64,000 nt of DNA from an uncultured Bacteroidales bacterium (GTDB taxonomy: Bacteria > Bacteroidota > Bacteroidia > Bacteroidales > Porphyromonadaceae), in the NCBI GenBank assembly GCA_947290775.1, contig CAMYPM010000006.1, positions 28,352 through 92,351 of the forward strand. The letters run 5' to 3'. The notes beneath the pieces are model-generated. The model was not told the origin of the DNA and did not search any database. It was given only the letters and a program-made list of their open reading frames with translations. The stretch's first letter is position 1; every line of letters starts with the position of its first letter. Shown in pieces: positions 33,650 to 43,285 of this stretch. The position numbers were made by a program, and so were the translations under genes.

Positions 33650-36406
33650 TCAGTGTGCTTCAAGCCAGTTCGCCCCCGTATCTATAGATACCTCTATAGG
33701 TACGTTCAATGTGCCTAATGCGTTCTTCATCTCTTCCTCAACGATATTTTTGAGAAGCTCGGTCTCATCTAAGTGGGCATCGAAATTCAACTCATCGTGC
33801 ACTTGCATGATCATGCGGCTTTTGAGATGCTCTTTGCGGAGACGCTGGTCAATACGCACCATAGCTATCTTGATCATATCGGCAGCAGAGCCTTGAATAG
33901 GGGCATTGACTGCATTGCGTTCTGCAAAATTACGTACTGTGGCATTACGGCTTGTTATATCCGGCAGGTAGCGGCGGCGACCCATAATAGTCTCTGCATA
34001 GCCCTTCTCTTTAGCTTCAACAATACATCGCTCTACGAAGTTGGTAACGGCGGGGTAGTGGCTGTTGTAGCCATCAATAAGTTCTTTTGCCTGTCCCATG
34101 GAAATACGTAGTCGCTTGCTTAGTCCGAAGGGGGAGATCCCATAAATAATACCGAAATTAGCTGTTTTGGCATGAGAACGCTGTTGTGCTGTCACTTGGT
34201 CAAATGGCACGCCATAGATACGTGCCGCAGTGGAGCGATGAATGTCTAATCCATCCTTAAAGGCCTGTATAAGCGCATCATCCTTGCTAAAGTGTGCGAG
34301 AAGACGCAATTCAATTTGTGAGTAATCGGCACTCAGAAAGGTGTACTCCTCGTTAGTAGGAATGAATGCAGCACGTATCTCTTGTCCGATATCAGTGCGG
34401 ACGGGTATGTTTTGTAGGTTGGGATTAGAAGAGGAGAGGCGACCGGTGGCAGCAATGGCCTGATTAAAGGAGGTGTGTAACTTGCCATCAGCATGAAGAT
34501 AGCCCGGTAGAGCTTCAATATAGGTACTCACCAGCTTACGAATGCCGCGCCACTCAAGCAGTTTATCTACAATAGGGTGATCCACACGATACTTATCCAG
34601 TACCTCCTCGCTTGTCGCATAGAAGCCGGTTTTAGTTTTTGCCGGACGAGCGTCTATTTGTAGATCGTCAAAGAGTACCTCACCTACTTGTGCGGGGCTG
34701 TTAAGATTAAAGCGTTTGCCGGCTATATCAATTATCTCTTCTTCTAATCTTTCTAATTGGTTTTTAAGCCCTTTCCCTGCTTCATTGAGTCGATCTACAT
34801 CCAGTCTTACACCGTACTCCTCCATATCTTTCAGAACAGCAACCAAAGGCATTTCTACCTCGTCAAAGAGTGTTTGCAGAGAGTCGTTGCAAAGTTCCTT
34901 CTTTAGTATGGGTTGAAGACGAAGAGTGACATCGGCATCCTCAGCGGAATAGTCGCTGAGCAGAGCTACCGGTACATCTTGTCGCAAAGAGAAGTTTTTC
35001 TTATCAGAGAGAGCCTTATAAGGCACCATCTTCCATGAGAGATACTGAAGCGCTTGGGCATCTAAGTTGTGAGGTTTTTCAGGTGCTACCAAGTAATGCG
35101 CTATCATCGTATCAAAGAGAGGCGTTGGATAAGCGACTCCATAGCGGGCAAGTACCTCGGTATCAAACTTAGCGTTTTGCGCCACTTTTAGAATGTGCGT
35201 ATCGGTCATGAAGGAGGAGAGCGGAGAAAGAATGCGACAAACCGCCTCCCGGTCTGTGGGGAGTAGTACGAAATAGGACTCACCGGGCGCAACTGCTATG
35301 GAAAGGCCTACTATATGGCACAATAAAGGATCTGTACCATCTGTCTCCGTATCAAAAGCAAAAGAGTCAACTTCTGAGAGCCGTTTCCAGAGAATGGCGA
35401 GCTCCTGCTCTGTTTGCAAAAGGCGATAGCTGGTATCTTTCGTCTGATAGCTGTAGCCCTGAGGTTCGGGTTCCTGTATGGTCGTCCCGGAAGAAGAGGC
35501 ATCCGTGTTCGCTGTATCAAAGAGAGTCCCAAGTGACTGCTTAGGATAAAGTCGATTGAGTAAAGACTTGAACTCCAATTGCTCCAAAAGAGCCGTTAAG
35601 GAGTCTCTGTCTGCCTCTTTTCGGGCAAAGGATTTAATGGACTCCTCTATGGGTACATCCAGCCTTATCTCTACCAACTCTTTAGAGATAAGTGTAGTCT
35701 CACGATTCTCCTCTAACTTCTTTTTGTGTGCCGGCTTTAGATCAATCAGGTGCTCATAAAGGCTTTCGATTGAGGGGTATTGCCGTAGCAGTGTAGAGGC
35801 TGTCTTAGGCCCTATGCCGGGGCACCCGGGGACATTGTCGGAGGCATCTCCCACTAAGCCTAACCAGTCGATTAATTGCTTGGGATTACTTATATCGTGC
35901 TTTGCACAAACATCTGCTATCCCCATTTCTTTGAAGCCTCCTGTGATAGGAACCAGCATAGTAGACAACTCAGTAACGAGCTGACCATAGTCCTTATCCG
36001 GTGTTACCATAAAGGTGCGATACCCTTCCTTTTCGGCACGCTGCGATAAGGTGCCGATCACATCATCCGCTTCAAATCCTTTTACACCAATAGCAGGGAT
36101 ATGAAGCGCATCCAGCAATTGATGAATGATTGGTACGGAGCTAAGAATGTCCTCCGGGGTGGCACTTCGTTGTGCTTTATAGTCTTTGTACAATTCGTTG
36201 CGAAAGGATCCTCCCTCTTTATCGAAAGCTACAGCTATGTAGTCCGGATTATACTTGGTTAATATATCAAAGAGGGTAAGGGCAAAGCCGTAAGTAGCAC
36301 TCACATTTTCTCCTTTTGAGTTAATCCTTGGGGAGCGTATGAGGGCATAATAACCGCGGAAGATTAGTGCATAGGCATCTAATAGGAAAAGTCTTGGTTG
36401 GGCCAT
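33650..36406 (-). CDS. polA: DNA polymerase I
   Basis: A 918-residue three-domain polymerase. The N-terminal 5' nuclease (about 1-290) has FLLDAYALIFRGYYAL and GFEADDVIGTLS. The 3'-5' exonuclease keeps its acidic residues (FAFDTETDGTDP, QNAKFDTEVLARY, DYSAEDADVT), so proofreading should be active. The polymerase domain has LSADYSQIELRLLAHFS (motif A), RSHAKTANFGIIYGIS (motif B) and MQVHDELNFD (motif C). It repairs DNA and removes Okazaki primers. It starts 6 bp after mraY, so it is attached to the division/cell-wall cluster, an uncommon place for polA. Confidence 0.97.
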   Translation of the reverse strand: MAQPRLFLLDAYALIFRGYYALIRSPRINSKGENVSATYGFALTLFDILTKYNPDYIAVAFDKEGGSFRNELYKDYKAQRSATPEDILSSVPIIHQLLDALHIPAIGVKGFEADDVIGTLSQRAEKEGYRTFMVTPDKDYGQLVTELSTMLVPITGGFKEMGIADVCAKHDISNPKQLIDWLGLVGDASDNVPGCPGIGPKTASTLLRQYPSIESLYEHLIDLKPAHKKKLEENRETTLISKELVEIRLDVPIEESIKSFARKEADRDSLTALLEQLEFKSLLNRLYPKQSLGTLFDTANTDASSSGTTIQEPEPQGYSYQTKDTSYRLLQTEQELAILWKRLSEVDSFAFDTETDGTDPLLCHIVGLSIAVAPGESYFVLLPTDREAVCRILSPLSSFMTDTHILKVAQNAKFDTEVLARYGVAYPTPLFDTMIAHYLVAPEKPHNLDAQALQYLSWKMVPYKALSDKKNFSLRQDVPVALLSDYSAEDADVTLRLQPILKKELCNDSLQTLFDEVEMPLVAVLKDMEEYGVRLDVDRLNEAGKGLKNQLERLEEEIIDIAGKRFNLNSPAQVGEVLFDDLQIDARPAKTKTGFYATSEEVLDKYRVDHPIVDKLLEWRGIRKLVSTYIEALPGYLHADGKLHTSFNQAIAATGRLSSSNPNLQNIPVRTDIGQEIRAAFIPTNEEYTFLSADYSQIELRLLAHFSKDDALIQAFKDGLDIHRSTAARIYGVPFDQVTAQQRSHAKTANFGIIYGISPFGLSKRLRISMGQAKELIDGYNSHYPAVTNFVERCIVEAKEKGYAETIMGRRRYLPDITSRNATVRNFAERNAVNAPIQGSAADMIKIAMVRIDQRLRKEHLKSRMIMQVHDELNFDAHLDETELLKNIVEEEMKNALGTLNVPIEVSIDTGANWLEAH

Positions 36407-36412
36407 ATTTAT

Positions 36413-37672
36413 TTATCGCATCTTAAGTGTAGCAATAGATAAAGCTGCTAAAATAAGAGCAATTAGCCAAAAGCGTATGCTAATCTTGCTCTCGGGGATT
36501 ACATTCATAGGTCGCTGTATGAGTGCATCTATTCCGCTATTGCCGGGCTTTTGAAAGTGATGATGCAATGGCGACATCTTAAAGATGCGCTTACCTGTAC
36601 CGGTGCGCCGCTTTGTTATTTTGAAGTAAGCCGTTTGTGCCAAGGAGGAGAGTCCTTCGACAAAGAATAAACCACAGAGGATAGGAAGCAGAAACTCTTT
36701 GCGTATCATAATGGCGAAGGCTGCAATAATCCCTCCCAGCATTAAACTTCCTGTATCGCCCATAAATACTTGAGCCGGATAGCCGTTGTACCATAGGAAG
36801 CCCAGTGTAGCTCCAACAAAGGCGGCTGCAAAGATTACTAATTCCTCGCTTGAGGGTATGAACATGATATTAAGGTATGAGGAGAGCTCTATATGGCTCG
36901 ATACGTATGCCATGATGAGTAGCACCATCCCAACCGGTGCTGAACAGCCGGCTGCCAACCCATCTAACCCGTCGGTTAAGTTAACGGAATTACTGATAAA
37001 GGTGACTATAAGGATGCTTACAATGATAAAGAGAATCCAGCCCGCTACTTGCTTAGCCTCTCCTTTGAAGGGCAGTATATCAGCGTAGTCAAAATTGTTG
37101 TTTTTTACAAAGGGGATAGTCGTTTTGGTGCTCTTCGTTTCCTTGTCAGCAAAATTCACTTCTGTGACATGCCCATCCATGTAGGTCTCGCTATTCTCTC
37201 TAATAGCTGCTTGTGGGCTAAGGAATAGCACAGTCGCTACAATAGTTCCGACTGCAATTTGCCCGATTATCTTGTAACGTCCGTGCAGTCCCTCCTTACG
37301 CTTCTTGAATACTTTTATATAGTCGTCCAAAAAGCCCAGTGCTCCCATCAGCAAAGTCGTAATCAGCATAAGGATGATGTACACATTATCCAGTCTGGCT
37401 AAGAGAAGTGTAGGAACAATAATGGCGATAATAATGATAATACCCCCCATTGTGGGTGTGCCTTTTTTACTTAGTTGCCCCTCCAGATCCAAGTCGCGAA
37501 TAGTCTCTCCTATCTGATGCTTACGTAAAGCACGTATAATGGCCCCTCCGACCCATGTTGTAATGAGCAACGATAGTACAAAGGCTATCATGGCACGGAA
37601 AGATACATAATGTAGCAAGCGTGCACCTGCTATATCCCATTTGTCTAGTAAGGAACCTAAATAGTAGAGCAT
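36413..37672 (-). CDS. mraY: Phospho-MurNAc-pentapeptide translocase
   Basis: A 419-residue polytopic membrane enzyme that joins UDP-MurNAc-pentapeptide to undecaprenyl phosphate, making lipid I. About ten transmembrane helices are visible. Motifs: GTPTMGGIIIIIAI, the acidic pair in FLDDYIKVFKKRKEGLHGRYK, NLTDGLDGLAAG, and the C-terminal PLHHHFQKPG. A ~45-residue loop (about 160-205) is longer than in E. coli (360 aa total), as is common in Bacteroidetes. It follows murE by 11 bp. The next dcw genes (murD, ftsW, murG, murC, ftsQAZ) are absent; polA follows instead. Confidence 0.97.
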   Translation of the reverse strand: MLYYLGSLLDKWDIAGARLLHYVSFRAMIAFVLSLLITTWVGGAIIRALRKHQIGETIRDLDLEGQLSKKGTPTMGGIIIIIAIIVPTLLLARLDNVYIILMLITTLLMGALGFLDDYIKVFKKRKEGLHGRYKIIGQIAVGTIVATVLFLSPQAAIRENSETYMDGHVTEVNFADKETKSTKTTIPFVKNNNFDYADILPFKGEAKQVAGWILFIIVSILIVTFISNSVNLTDGLDGLAAGCSAPVGMVLLIMAYVSSHIELSSYLNIMFIPSSEELVIFAAAFVGATLGFLWYNGYPAQVFMGDTGSLMLGGIIAAFAIMIRKEFLLPILCGLFFVEGLSSLAQTAYFKITKRRTGTGKRIFKMSPLHHHFQKPGNSGIDALIQRPMNVIPESKISIRFWLIALILAALSIATLKMR

Positions 37673-37683
37673 GGTATAAATGT

Positions 37684-39204
37684 TTAGTTGTTAAGCAATG
37701 TACGAAGAATCTCGGCATCATCAAAATGATGACGGACGCCCTTCACCTCTTGATAAGTTTCGTGACCTTTTCCGGCAACGAGTACAACGTCTTTTGGCTT
37801 TGCCAATGCAACGGCAGTGCGTATAGCTTCTGCTCTGTCTGTGATACAAAGAGTGTGGAGTTGCTCTTCTGCCGTTAACCCCTTCTTCATGTCTTCAATG
37901 ATAGCCTCCGGCTCTTCAAAGCGTGGGTTGTCTGTGGTGAGAATGAGTTGCGAAGAGCGGTCAAAGGCACAGCGAGCCATCATAGGTCGTTTGCCCTGAT
38001 CTCGATTGCCGCCTGCTCCCACAACGGAGATTACGCCTCCCTCTTCAGCTAACAATTCGCCAATGGTGTCGAGTACTTTCTCCAAGGCATCCGGTGTGTG
38101 GGCATAGTCCACGATAGCTGTACAGCGGTTGGAGGGAATAACTTCAAAGCGACCTCTGGCATGGTCTAAGCGGCTGAGCGCAATTAAAATATTTTTATGT
38201 GATTCCTCATCCTCTGCCTTTAGTAATAGTGAAGCGGTAGCCCATGCAGAGAGCACATTGTACACATTAAAATCTCCAACTAAGCGGGTCCATACCTCCT
38301 GCCCATCAATTTGCAGCAGGGTGCCTGATAGCGTGTGTTCCAGTACACGTGCTTGGAAGTCGGCAGGAGCGTGCAGCGCATAACTATAGTGGGAAGCACG
38401 GCAGTTCTGAAGCATTACACTAGCATGTCGGTCGTCTTGATTGACTAACGCAAAGCTCTCTTGTGGTAAGCTGTCAAATAGCTTTTTCTTAGCGGCTATG
38501 TAGGCATCCATAGTCTTGTGATAGTCGATGTGGTCACGTGTCAGATTGGTAAAGAGAGCACCTGCAATGTGCAGACCTGCGATACGATCTTGATCAATGG
38601 CATGTGAGGAGGCTTCCATAAAAACGTACTGACAGCCCGCTTCAGCCATCTCGTACAGAAGTTTATTTAGCGCAATGGGGTCAGGGGTAGTTAGTTTAGC
38701 GGGGGTGGCCTCTCGATTGATGCAATTCTCAATAGTGCCAATTAATCCGGCTTTGAATCCCATATCGAGGAATAGACGGTGCAGAAGGGTAGTAGTGGTT
38801 GTTTTGCCATTTGTGCCGGTCACTGCTACCAAGGCAAGCCGTTGCGAGGGATTTCCATAAAATGCCGATGCTAAATAGGCTAAGGCAAGGCGAGAGGAAT
38901 TAATGCGGATGTGCGTTGCTCCTGCTTCATTTATCCGCGCTTGCTCCGCCTCGGAAGGAAAGTGCTCGCTTACCACTACCGATGCCCCTTTGTCCAATGC
39001 TGTATCAAGGAACTCCCATCCATCGCGGACGGCTCCGTTAACCGCTATAAAAAGGCCTTTTTCAACAACCTGACGCGAGTCGGCCGTAATATGAGAATAC
39101 GTTGCATCAAATAAGGCATGCCCCGATACTTCAGGATGCAATGTACTGAGTATGTTAAGGATCTCTTTAAGGGAGTATGAGCAAGGTGTGGCACTATCTG
39201 TCAT
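37684..39204 (-). CDS. murE: UDP-MurNAc-L-Ala-D-Glu:meso-DAP ligase
   Basis: A 506-residue Mur ligase adding the third amino acid of the stem peptide. It has the ATP loop VTGTNGKTTTTTLLHRLF, the HAIDQDRIAG and DHIDYHKTMDAY segments with the carbamylated-lysine region, VDYAHTPDALEKVL, and the amino-acid-selecting motif DNPRFEEP. DNPR is the signature for meso-diaminopimelate rather than lysine, so the peptidoglycan should be DAP-type. Its ATG lies inside the 3' end of ftsI (11-bp overlap). Confidence 0.96.
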   Translation of the reverse strand: MTDSATPCSYSLKEILNILSTLHPEVSGHALFDATYSHITADSRQVVEKGLFIAVNGAVRDGWEFLDTALDKGASVVVSEHFPSEAEQARINEAGATHIRINSSRLALAYLASAFYGNPSQRLALVAVTGTNGKTTTTTLLHRLFLDMGFKAGLIGTIENCINREATPAKLTTPDPIALNKLLYEMAEAGCQYVFMEASSHAIDQDRIAGLHIAGALFTNLTRDHIDYHKTMDAYIAAKKKLFDSLPQESFALVNQDDRHASVMLQNCRASHYSYALHAPADFQARVLEHTLSGTLLQIDGQEVWTRLVGDFNVYNVLSAWATASLLLKAEDEESHKNILIALSRLDHARGRFEVIPSNRCTAIVDYAHTPDALEKVLDTIGELLAEEGGVISVVGAGGNRDQGKRPMMARCAFDRSSQLILTTDNPRFEEPEAIIEDMKKGLTAEEQLHTLCITDRAEAIRTAVALAKPKDVVLVAGKGHETYQEVKGVRHHFDDAEILRTLLNN

Positions 39205-41362
39205 TGGTTGAGGTATTAGAAAGATGATTTGCGTTAGATTGTGGCTTGATGCTTTCCAGAGAGAGACTTACAACGGTAGAGGCATCAATAGGACTTCCGG
39301 CAGCCGGTTGCTGAGCTACCACAAATCCATTTCCTTCGAGTTTTACCTTAAGTCCGATACGCATCAGGCTATAGGTAGCATCAGCGGCGGATAAGCCTAT
39401 TACATTAGGCATCTTACCGGTTGCCTTAAATTGTTGTTTGCCGGGTCGTGATACCTTAGAGAGAGAGGGCTCCAATGGTTGGATAACCTCCTTCAGATGA
39501 TTGGGATTATACCGGTGATTGTGCAGTGTAACCCCCTCTGCTATCTCTTTTACTACCGGTGCGGACACAGGTCCTCCATAAATGGATACGCGTCGTGGTG
39601 CAATAATATCTACGAAGCAAACATACTCCGGGGCTTCCGAGGGGAAAATACCGCAGAAAGAGGCTGAATAGATATATCCACGCCCTGTGGAGCCTACTTG
39701 CGCCGTACCGCTCTTTCCACTGATGTTGACTATATCGGATTGCGCCAACTTTCCGGTTCCCTCTGTTACCACCATGCGGAGCATCTTTTGAAGTGCTTGG
39801 GTAGTGGCCGTGCTGCATATGGAGTCGCGTAGAACCCTTCGTTCACCTCTATAGAGAATGTGGCCATCTACAGAGACTACACTATCTACCAGATAGGGAC
39901 GGAGATAGTGTCCGCCGTTGGCTATCGCTGCATAAAAGGTAGCCAGCGTAATCGGGGTAACCTGTGTTTCGTAACCATGAGCTATCCAAGGAAGACTAAT
40001 GGCACTCCAAGTAGGGTCTGTAACGTCCTTAATACGAGTGGTGGCATAGCCCGGGATCTCCAATTGGAGATCGTCGCATAGTCCAAAGCTTTTCACTTTG
40101 TCAATGAAGCGTTGGGGGTTGTTGCTGTACCCTTTGAGTGCTATTTTAGCCATTGCTACGTTGCTGGAGAGTGCGATACATTTCTCTACAGTAATAGATC
40201 CCTTCAGTTGGCTTCCGTGATCGGTAATGGTTCGCCGTCCTATTCTGTAATAGCCGGGTCCCACATCTATGAGGCTGGTAGGTGTGACGACCCCATCCTC
40301 CAAAGCCGCCATTACAGTAGCAGCCTTAAAGACGCTACCGGGGTGGAAAAAGTCGCTAAAAGCAATGCAATAAGCCGGCTCATAATGCGCACTATCTCTT
40401 CGGCTGAGGTTGCTCATGGCGATAATTCGTCCGGTAGAGACCTCCATCAGAATAGCGGTTCCTCGGTTGCCTTGTGTTTCGATAAGTCGCTTTTCAAGTG
40501 CCCGGTCAGTTATTTTTTGCAGATCTACATTGATGGTCGTGTAGAGCGAGCCACCACTATGCGGCTCTTCCAAAGTAATCTCAGTCCACGAGCCCCCTAT
40601 GCGCTGCTTAAGCGTTCTGCCGGGGCGACCCACGAGTAAAGAGTCGTAGCCGGCTTCTAGTCCGGAAGCGCCTTTGGTAAGCAAATTGCCATCTCCATCC
40701 CCTAATACGTTGCCTATGACGGTTCCTGCCAAATCGTCGTAGGGATGCATACGGCGCTGTCGCTCCTCTTTGCGAATACATCGCAAAAGACTGATTGTGG
40801 ACTTCCCTCCCTTGCTGTTTACATATTGGTAATACAGTGCAGGATGCGACTTGAGCTGCTCAAACTCCATGTAGGAGATCTCTTTGCCTATCAGATTAAA
40901 GGCGCGAGAGCCTTTCTTATCCCCTTTCTGCCAGCGTGCTAGAAGCTCCTTTTTGTTTAGAGGAGTGCTTTGTACAATGTTTACAAGCGCATCTGCCAGC
41001 TCTTCCATCTTCTGGGTGTAGGCGCCTTTTTTCTTTAGGATTTGTACCGATTCACTCTTGAAATCAAAAAACAATTTATAATAGGGAGCTGAAATAGAGA
41101 GCAACTCTCCCTCTGCTGCATAGATACTGCCTCGTAGGGGAGGAATTGAGTCCTCTTTGGGCGGACTGAGCGTTTCTCCTACTTCGAGCCACTTTGCCCC
41201 CTCCACAAACATAATCTTATATACAGTGCACCAAATCGCTATGACAAAGGCTACGAAAGCCGTACCAATGATGGTGCGGTATCGGCGCAGCATGTGTTTA
41301 CGTTCCTTGCGTACGCGCTCCTGTACCTCCTGATTGGACTCAGTTTTTGTTGTCTCTGCCAT
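39194..41362 (-). CDS. ftsI: Division transpeptidase FtsI (PBP3) with C-terminal PASTA domain
   Basis: A 722-residue class B penicillin-binding protein that cross-links septal peptidoglycan. One N-terminal transmembrane helix (TIIGTAFVAFVIAIWCTVY) is followed by the dimerisation region and the transpeptidase with SVFK (catalytic Ser), SSN and KSGT motifs (HPGSVFKAATV, ALSSNVAMA, SGKSGTAQVG). A PASTA-type domain closes it (MPNVIGLSAADATYSLMRIG), as in other Bacteroidetes FtsI. Its start overlaps the ftsL end by 23 bp. Confidence 0.95.
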   Translation of the reverse strand: MAETTKTESNQEVQERVRKERKHMLRRYRTIIGTAFVAFVIAIWCTVYKIMFVEGAKWLEVGETLSPPKEDSIPPLRGSIYAAEGELLSISAPYYKLFFDFKSESVQILKKKGAYTQKMEELADALVNIVQSTPLNKKELLARWQKGDKKGSRAFNLIGKEISYMEFEQLKSHPALYYQYVNSKGGKSTISLLRCIRKEERQRRMHPYDDLAGTVIGNVLGDGDGNLLTKGASGLEAGYDSLLVGRPGRTLKQRIGGSWTEITLEEPHSGGSLYTTINVDLQKITDRALEKRLIETQGNRGTAILMEVSTGRIIAMSNLSRRDSAHYEPAYCIAFSDFFHPGSVFKAATVMAALEDGVVTPTSLIDVGPGYYRIGRRTITDHGSQLKGSITVEKCIALSSNVAMAKIALKGYSNNPQRFIDKVKSFGLCDDLQLEIPGYATTRIKDVTDPTWSAISLPWIAHGYETQVTPITLATFYAAIANGGHYLRPYLVDSVVSVDGHILYRGERRVLRDSICSTATTQALQKMLRMVVTEGTGKLAQSDIVNISGKSGTAQVGSTGRGYIYSASFCGIFPSEAPEYVCFVDIIAPRRVSIYGGPVSAPVVKEIAEGVTLHNHRYNPNHLKEVIQPLEPSLSKVSRPGKQQFKATGKMPNVIGLSAADATYSLMRIGLKVKLEGNGFVVAQQPAAGSPIDASTVVSLSLESIKPQSNANHLSNTSTNDR

Positions 41363-41906
41363 AGTAGATCACAAAGGGTTGATCTTCTTTCTCTGTCACG
41401 GTGGAGTTTAGCTCTTCAAGTCGAGTGCGCATAGTCTCCTCTCGAGTCAGACGCGATATATCGGCTTTGATGAATAACTGCTTATTGCGGACGGTTTCTA
41501 ACTCGCTTTCCAGTTTACTGATCTGCTTGGTTTGTGATATGGTTACATAACCCAAAGCTACGTTGCAGAAAAATAAAAAGAATATCCATACAACCAACGG
41601 CGCCCACCTACTATTAATAAAGCGCACTATCAATCCACCGCTCAGCCAATAGAGAGGACTGCGGTATTTCTTCTCCTTCTTCTTGGGCGGTGGTGTTTGT
41701 GCTATGCGCTCCTCGGAAAAGTTTTGAGAAGCCTCTTGCGGAAAATGTGCTGTAGTTTCAGGCTGCTCCTCCCCTTCTTGCTCAAGATGCTCTTCGGAAG
41801 GTCCTCTCTCTTCCTGAAAAGGTGAGGTGAAGAGTTGCTCTTCCGCTGAAGCGGGGGCAGAAGCCTCGTTGACTATATCGTTATATTCTTCCTCTGTTAG
41901 TCTCAT
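41340..41906 (-). CDS. ftsL: FtsL-like division protein
   Basis: A 188-residue bitopic protein in the ftsL position. The first ~100 residues are an acidic, Glu/Pro/Gln-rich cytoplasmic tail, much longer than in E. coli FtsL (121 aa in total). A transmembrane helix (LVVWIFFLFFCNVALGYVTI) is followed by a short periplasmic leucine-zipper coiled coil (QTKQISKLESELETVRNKQLFIKADISRL). FtsL with FtsB and FtsQ activates the FtsWI synthase. It lies 5 bp after rsmH and overlaps ftsI. Assignment rests on topology and synteny. Confidence 0.85.
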   Translation of the reverse strand: MRLTEEEYNDIVNEASAPASAEEQLFTSPFQEERGPSEEHLEQEGEEQPETTAHFPQEASQNFSEERIAQTPPPKKKEKKYRSPLYWLSGGLIVRFINSRWAPLVVWIFFLFFCNVALGYVTISQTKQISKLESELETVRNKQLFIKADISRLTREETMRTRLEELNSTVTEKEDQPFVIYYGRDNKN

Positions 41907-41911
41907 GACCT

Positions 41912-42856
41912 CTACTGACGCTCTGCAACTCTTAGCTTGGCACTTCGGGAGCGGCTATTGCGTGCCAGTTCATCAGCTCCTGCTGTAATGGGTTTGTTGT
42001 TGACTGCCTTAAACAGGCGTGGCGCAGCACCATAAAGCATAGCTTGCTGCTCTGTGATAGTCACCTCCTGCTTAAGCCATTGCTTCACAATTCGATCCTC
42101 TAAAGAGTGGTAAGTGAGTATGGCGATGCGTCCACCTACGGGGAGCAACTCCTCGGAAGCAGTCAACAGTGCCTTTAGGGCGCCTAATTCATCGTTTATT
42201 TCTATTCGAAAAGCTTGGAAAATGCGGCTTAGCTTATTGCGGCGCTGCTCGGAAGCATGGGGCAAATAGGGTTGTAGACAAGCTACTAATTTTTCCATGG
42301 ACCGGATCGGCATGTCGGTACGGGATTTTACAAGTGCAGCTGCGATCTGTCGAGCATCGTGTAGCTCTCCGTATTGATAGAGAATATCAGCCAATTCGCT
42401 TTCTGTAGCGCTATTGATCAATTCGGCTGCCGAGATCCCTGCACGCGGGTTCATACGCATGTCGGGAAGTGCCTCCTCAAAGCGAAAGCTAAAGCCTCGC
42501 TCAGGTGTATCAAAGTGGTGCGACGAAACCCCCAAGTCGGCAAGAATTCCTTGCACCTGCGACACCCCATAGTACTCCATCCAATGGGCTGCATAACGAA
42601 AGTTGGACGCAATAAAAGTAAAACGCTCATCCTCTGGCGCATTGGCGGCTGCATCAGGATCTTGATCAAAGCCATATAAGTGCCCTTGTGCAGAGAGCTG
42701 CTCTAATATGCAGCGTGTATGTCCACCTCCGCCAAATGTGGCATCTATATAAATACCATCAGGGTCAGTCACCAAGAGCTCTACGGAGCGCTCTCGAAGC
42801 ACCGGTACGTGATAGCACCCGGCTTCCGTCTGGGGGGTGTGGAGTTCCTCTTTCAT
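41912..42856 (-). CDS. rsmH: 16S rRNA (cytosine-N4) methyltransferase RsmH
   Basis: A 314-residue SAM-dependent enzyme that N4-methylates C1402 in the ribosomal P site. It shows YHVPVLRERSVELL, the SAM loop YIDATFGGGGHTRCILEQL, YGFDQDPDAA, GILADLGVSSHHFD and the C-terminal LTYHSLEDRIVKQWL. It is the first gene of the division cluster here. The usual upstream partner mraZ is absent: a 429-bp gap and the divergent der gene lie upstream. A perfect promoter sits 19 bp before the ATG. Confidence 0.96.
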   Translation of the reverse strand: MKEELHTPQTEAGCYHVPVLRERSVELLVTDPDGIYIDATFGGGGHTRCILEQLSAQGHLYGFDQDPDAAANAPEDERFTFIASNFRYAAHWMEYYGVSQVQGILADLGVSSHHFDTPERGFSFRFEEALPDMRMNPRAGISAAELINSATESELADILYQYGELHDARQIAAALVKSRTDMPIRSMEKLVACLQPYLPHASEQRRNKLSRIFQAFRIEINDELGALKALLTASEELLPVGGRIAILTYHSLEDRIVKQWLKQEVTITEQQAMLYGAAPRLFKAVNNKPITAGADELARNSRSRSAKLRVAERQ

Positions 42857-42874
42857 GCTTGTCTAATTCTCTTG

Positions 42875-42905
42875 CAAAGGTAATCAACGGCAAGGCTTTT
42901 TCAAA
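42875..42905 (-). promoter_or_regulatory. Promoter of the rsmH-ftsL-ftsI-murE-mraY-polA operon
   Basis: On the minus strand TTTG (42905-42902), 19 bp and TACCTTTG (42882-42875) match the Bacteroidetes consensus exactly. The predicted leader is only ~12 nt. Confidence 0.85.
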
Positions 42906-43013
42906 CTAATAGACACTTTTCTATATTGTCCGGAAAAATATGCTTCCCCAACAAGTGAAAATGCGGATTGTTTGTTGAGTAGGCGCATAAGATAAGGACT
43001 TTACAAAGGATGT

Positions 43014-43107
43014 AGATCTCTCGTCTAAAAGATCAGAAAGTTTCAAACGAAAGGTACTGATCTTTTAATTAAAAGTTATAGATGTTTCATTTGAAAGTTA
43101 TAGATGT
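43014..43107 (+). repeat. 22-bp tandem repeat array R3 (4 units plus a part)
   Basis: After a partial AGATCT end at 43014, four 22-bp units start at 43020, 43042, 43064 and 43086. They hold the same period and layout as R1 and R2 but have diverged; the last two both end in AAAGTTATAGATGT. The array lies in the 429-bp gap between the divergent rsmH and der genes. Beyond the array and the rsmH promoter, I see only AT-rich sequence before der. Confidence 0.8.
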
Positions 43108-43285
43108 TTTGGGGAGGGTGTGGGGGGAATGAATTTCCTCGGATAAAATACTTGCAAAATATCTTAAGGCTAACTTTTTACATAAAGAAAGGTTGCCTTT
43201 TTCGGTTGATCTTTTTTTTAGTTACGCCGGTTAATAGTGAACAAAATGAGGTAAAACTTGTTCTAAAAGCGAGTTTAGAGCGATT

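Noticed and set aside
40112..40639. 175-codon open frame on the plus strand
   Set aside because: Antisense to ftsI, which has intact transpeptidase motifs over the same bases.
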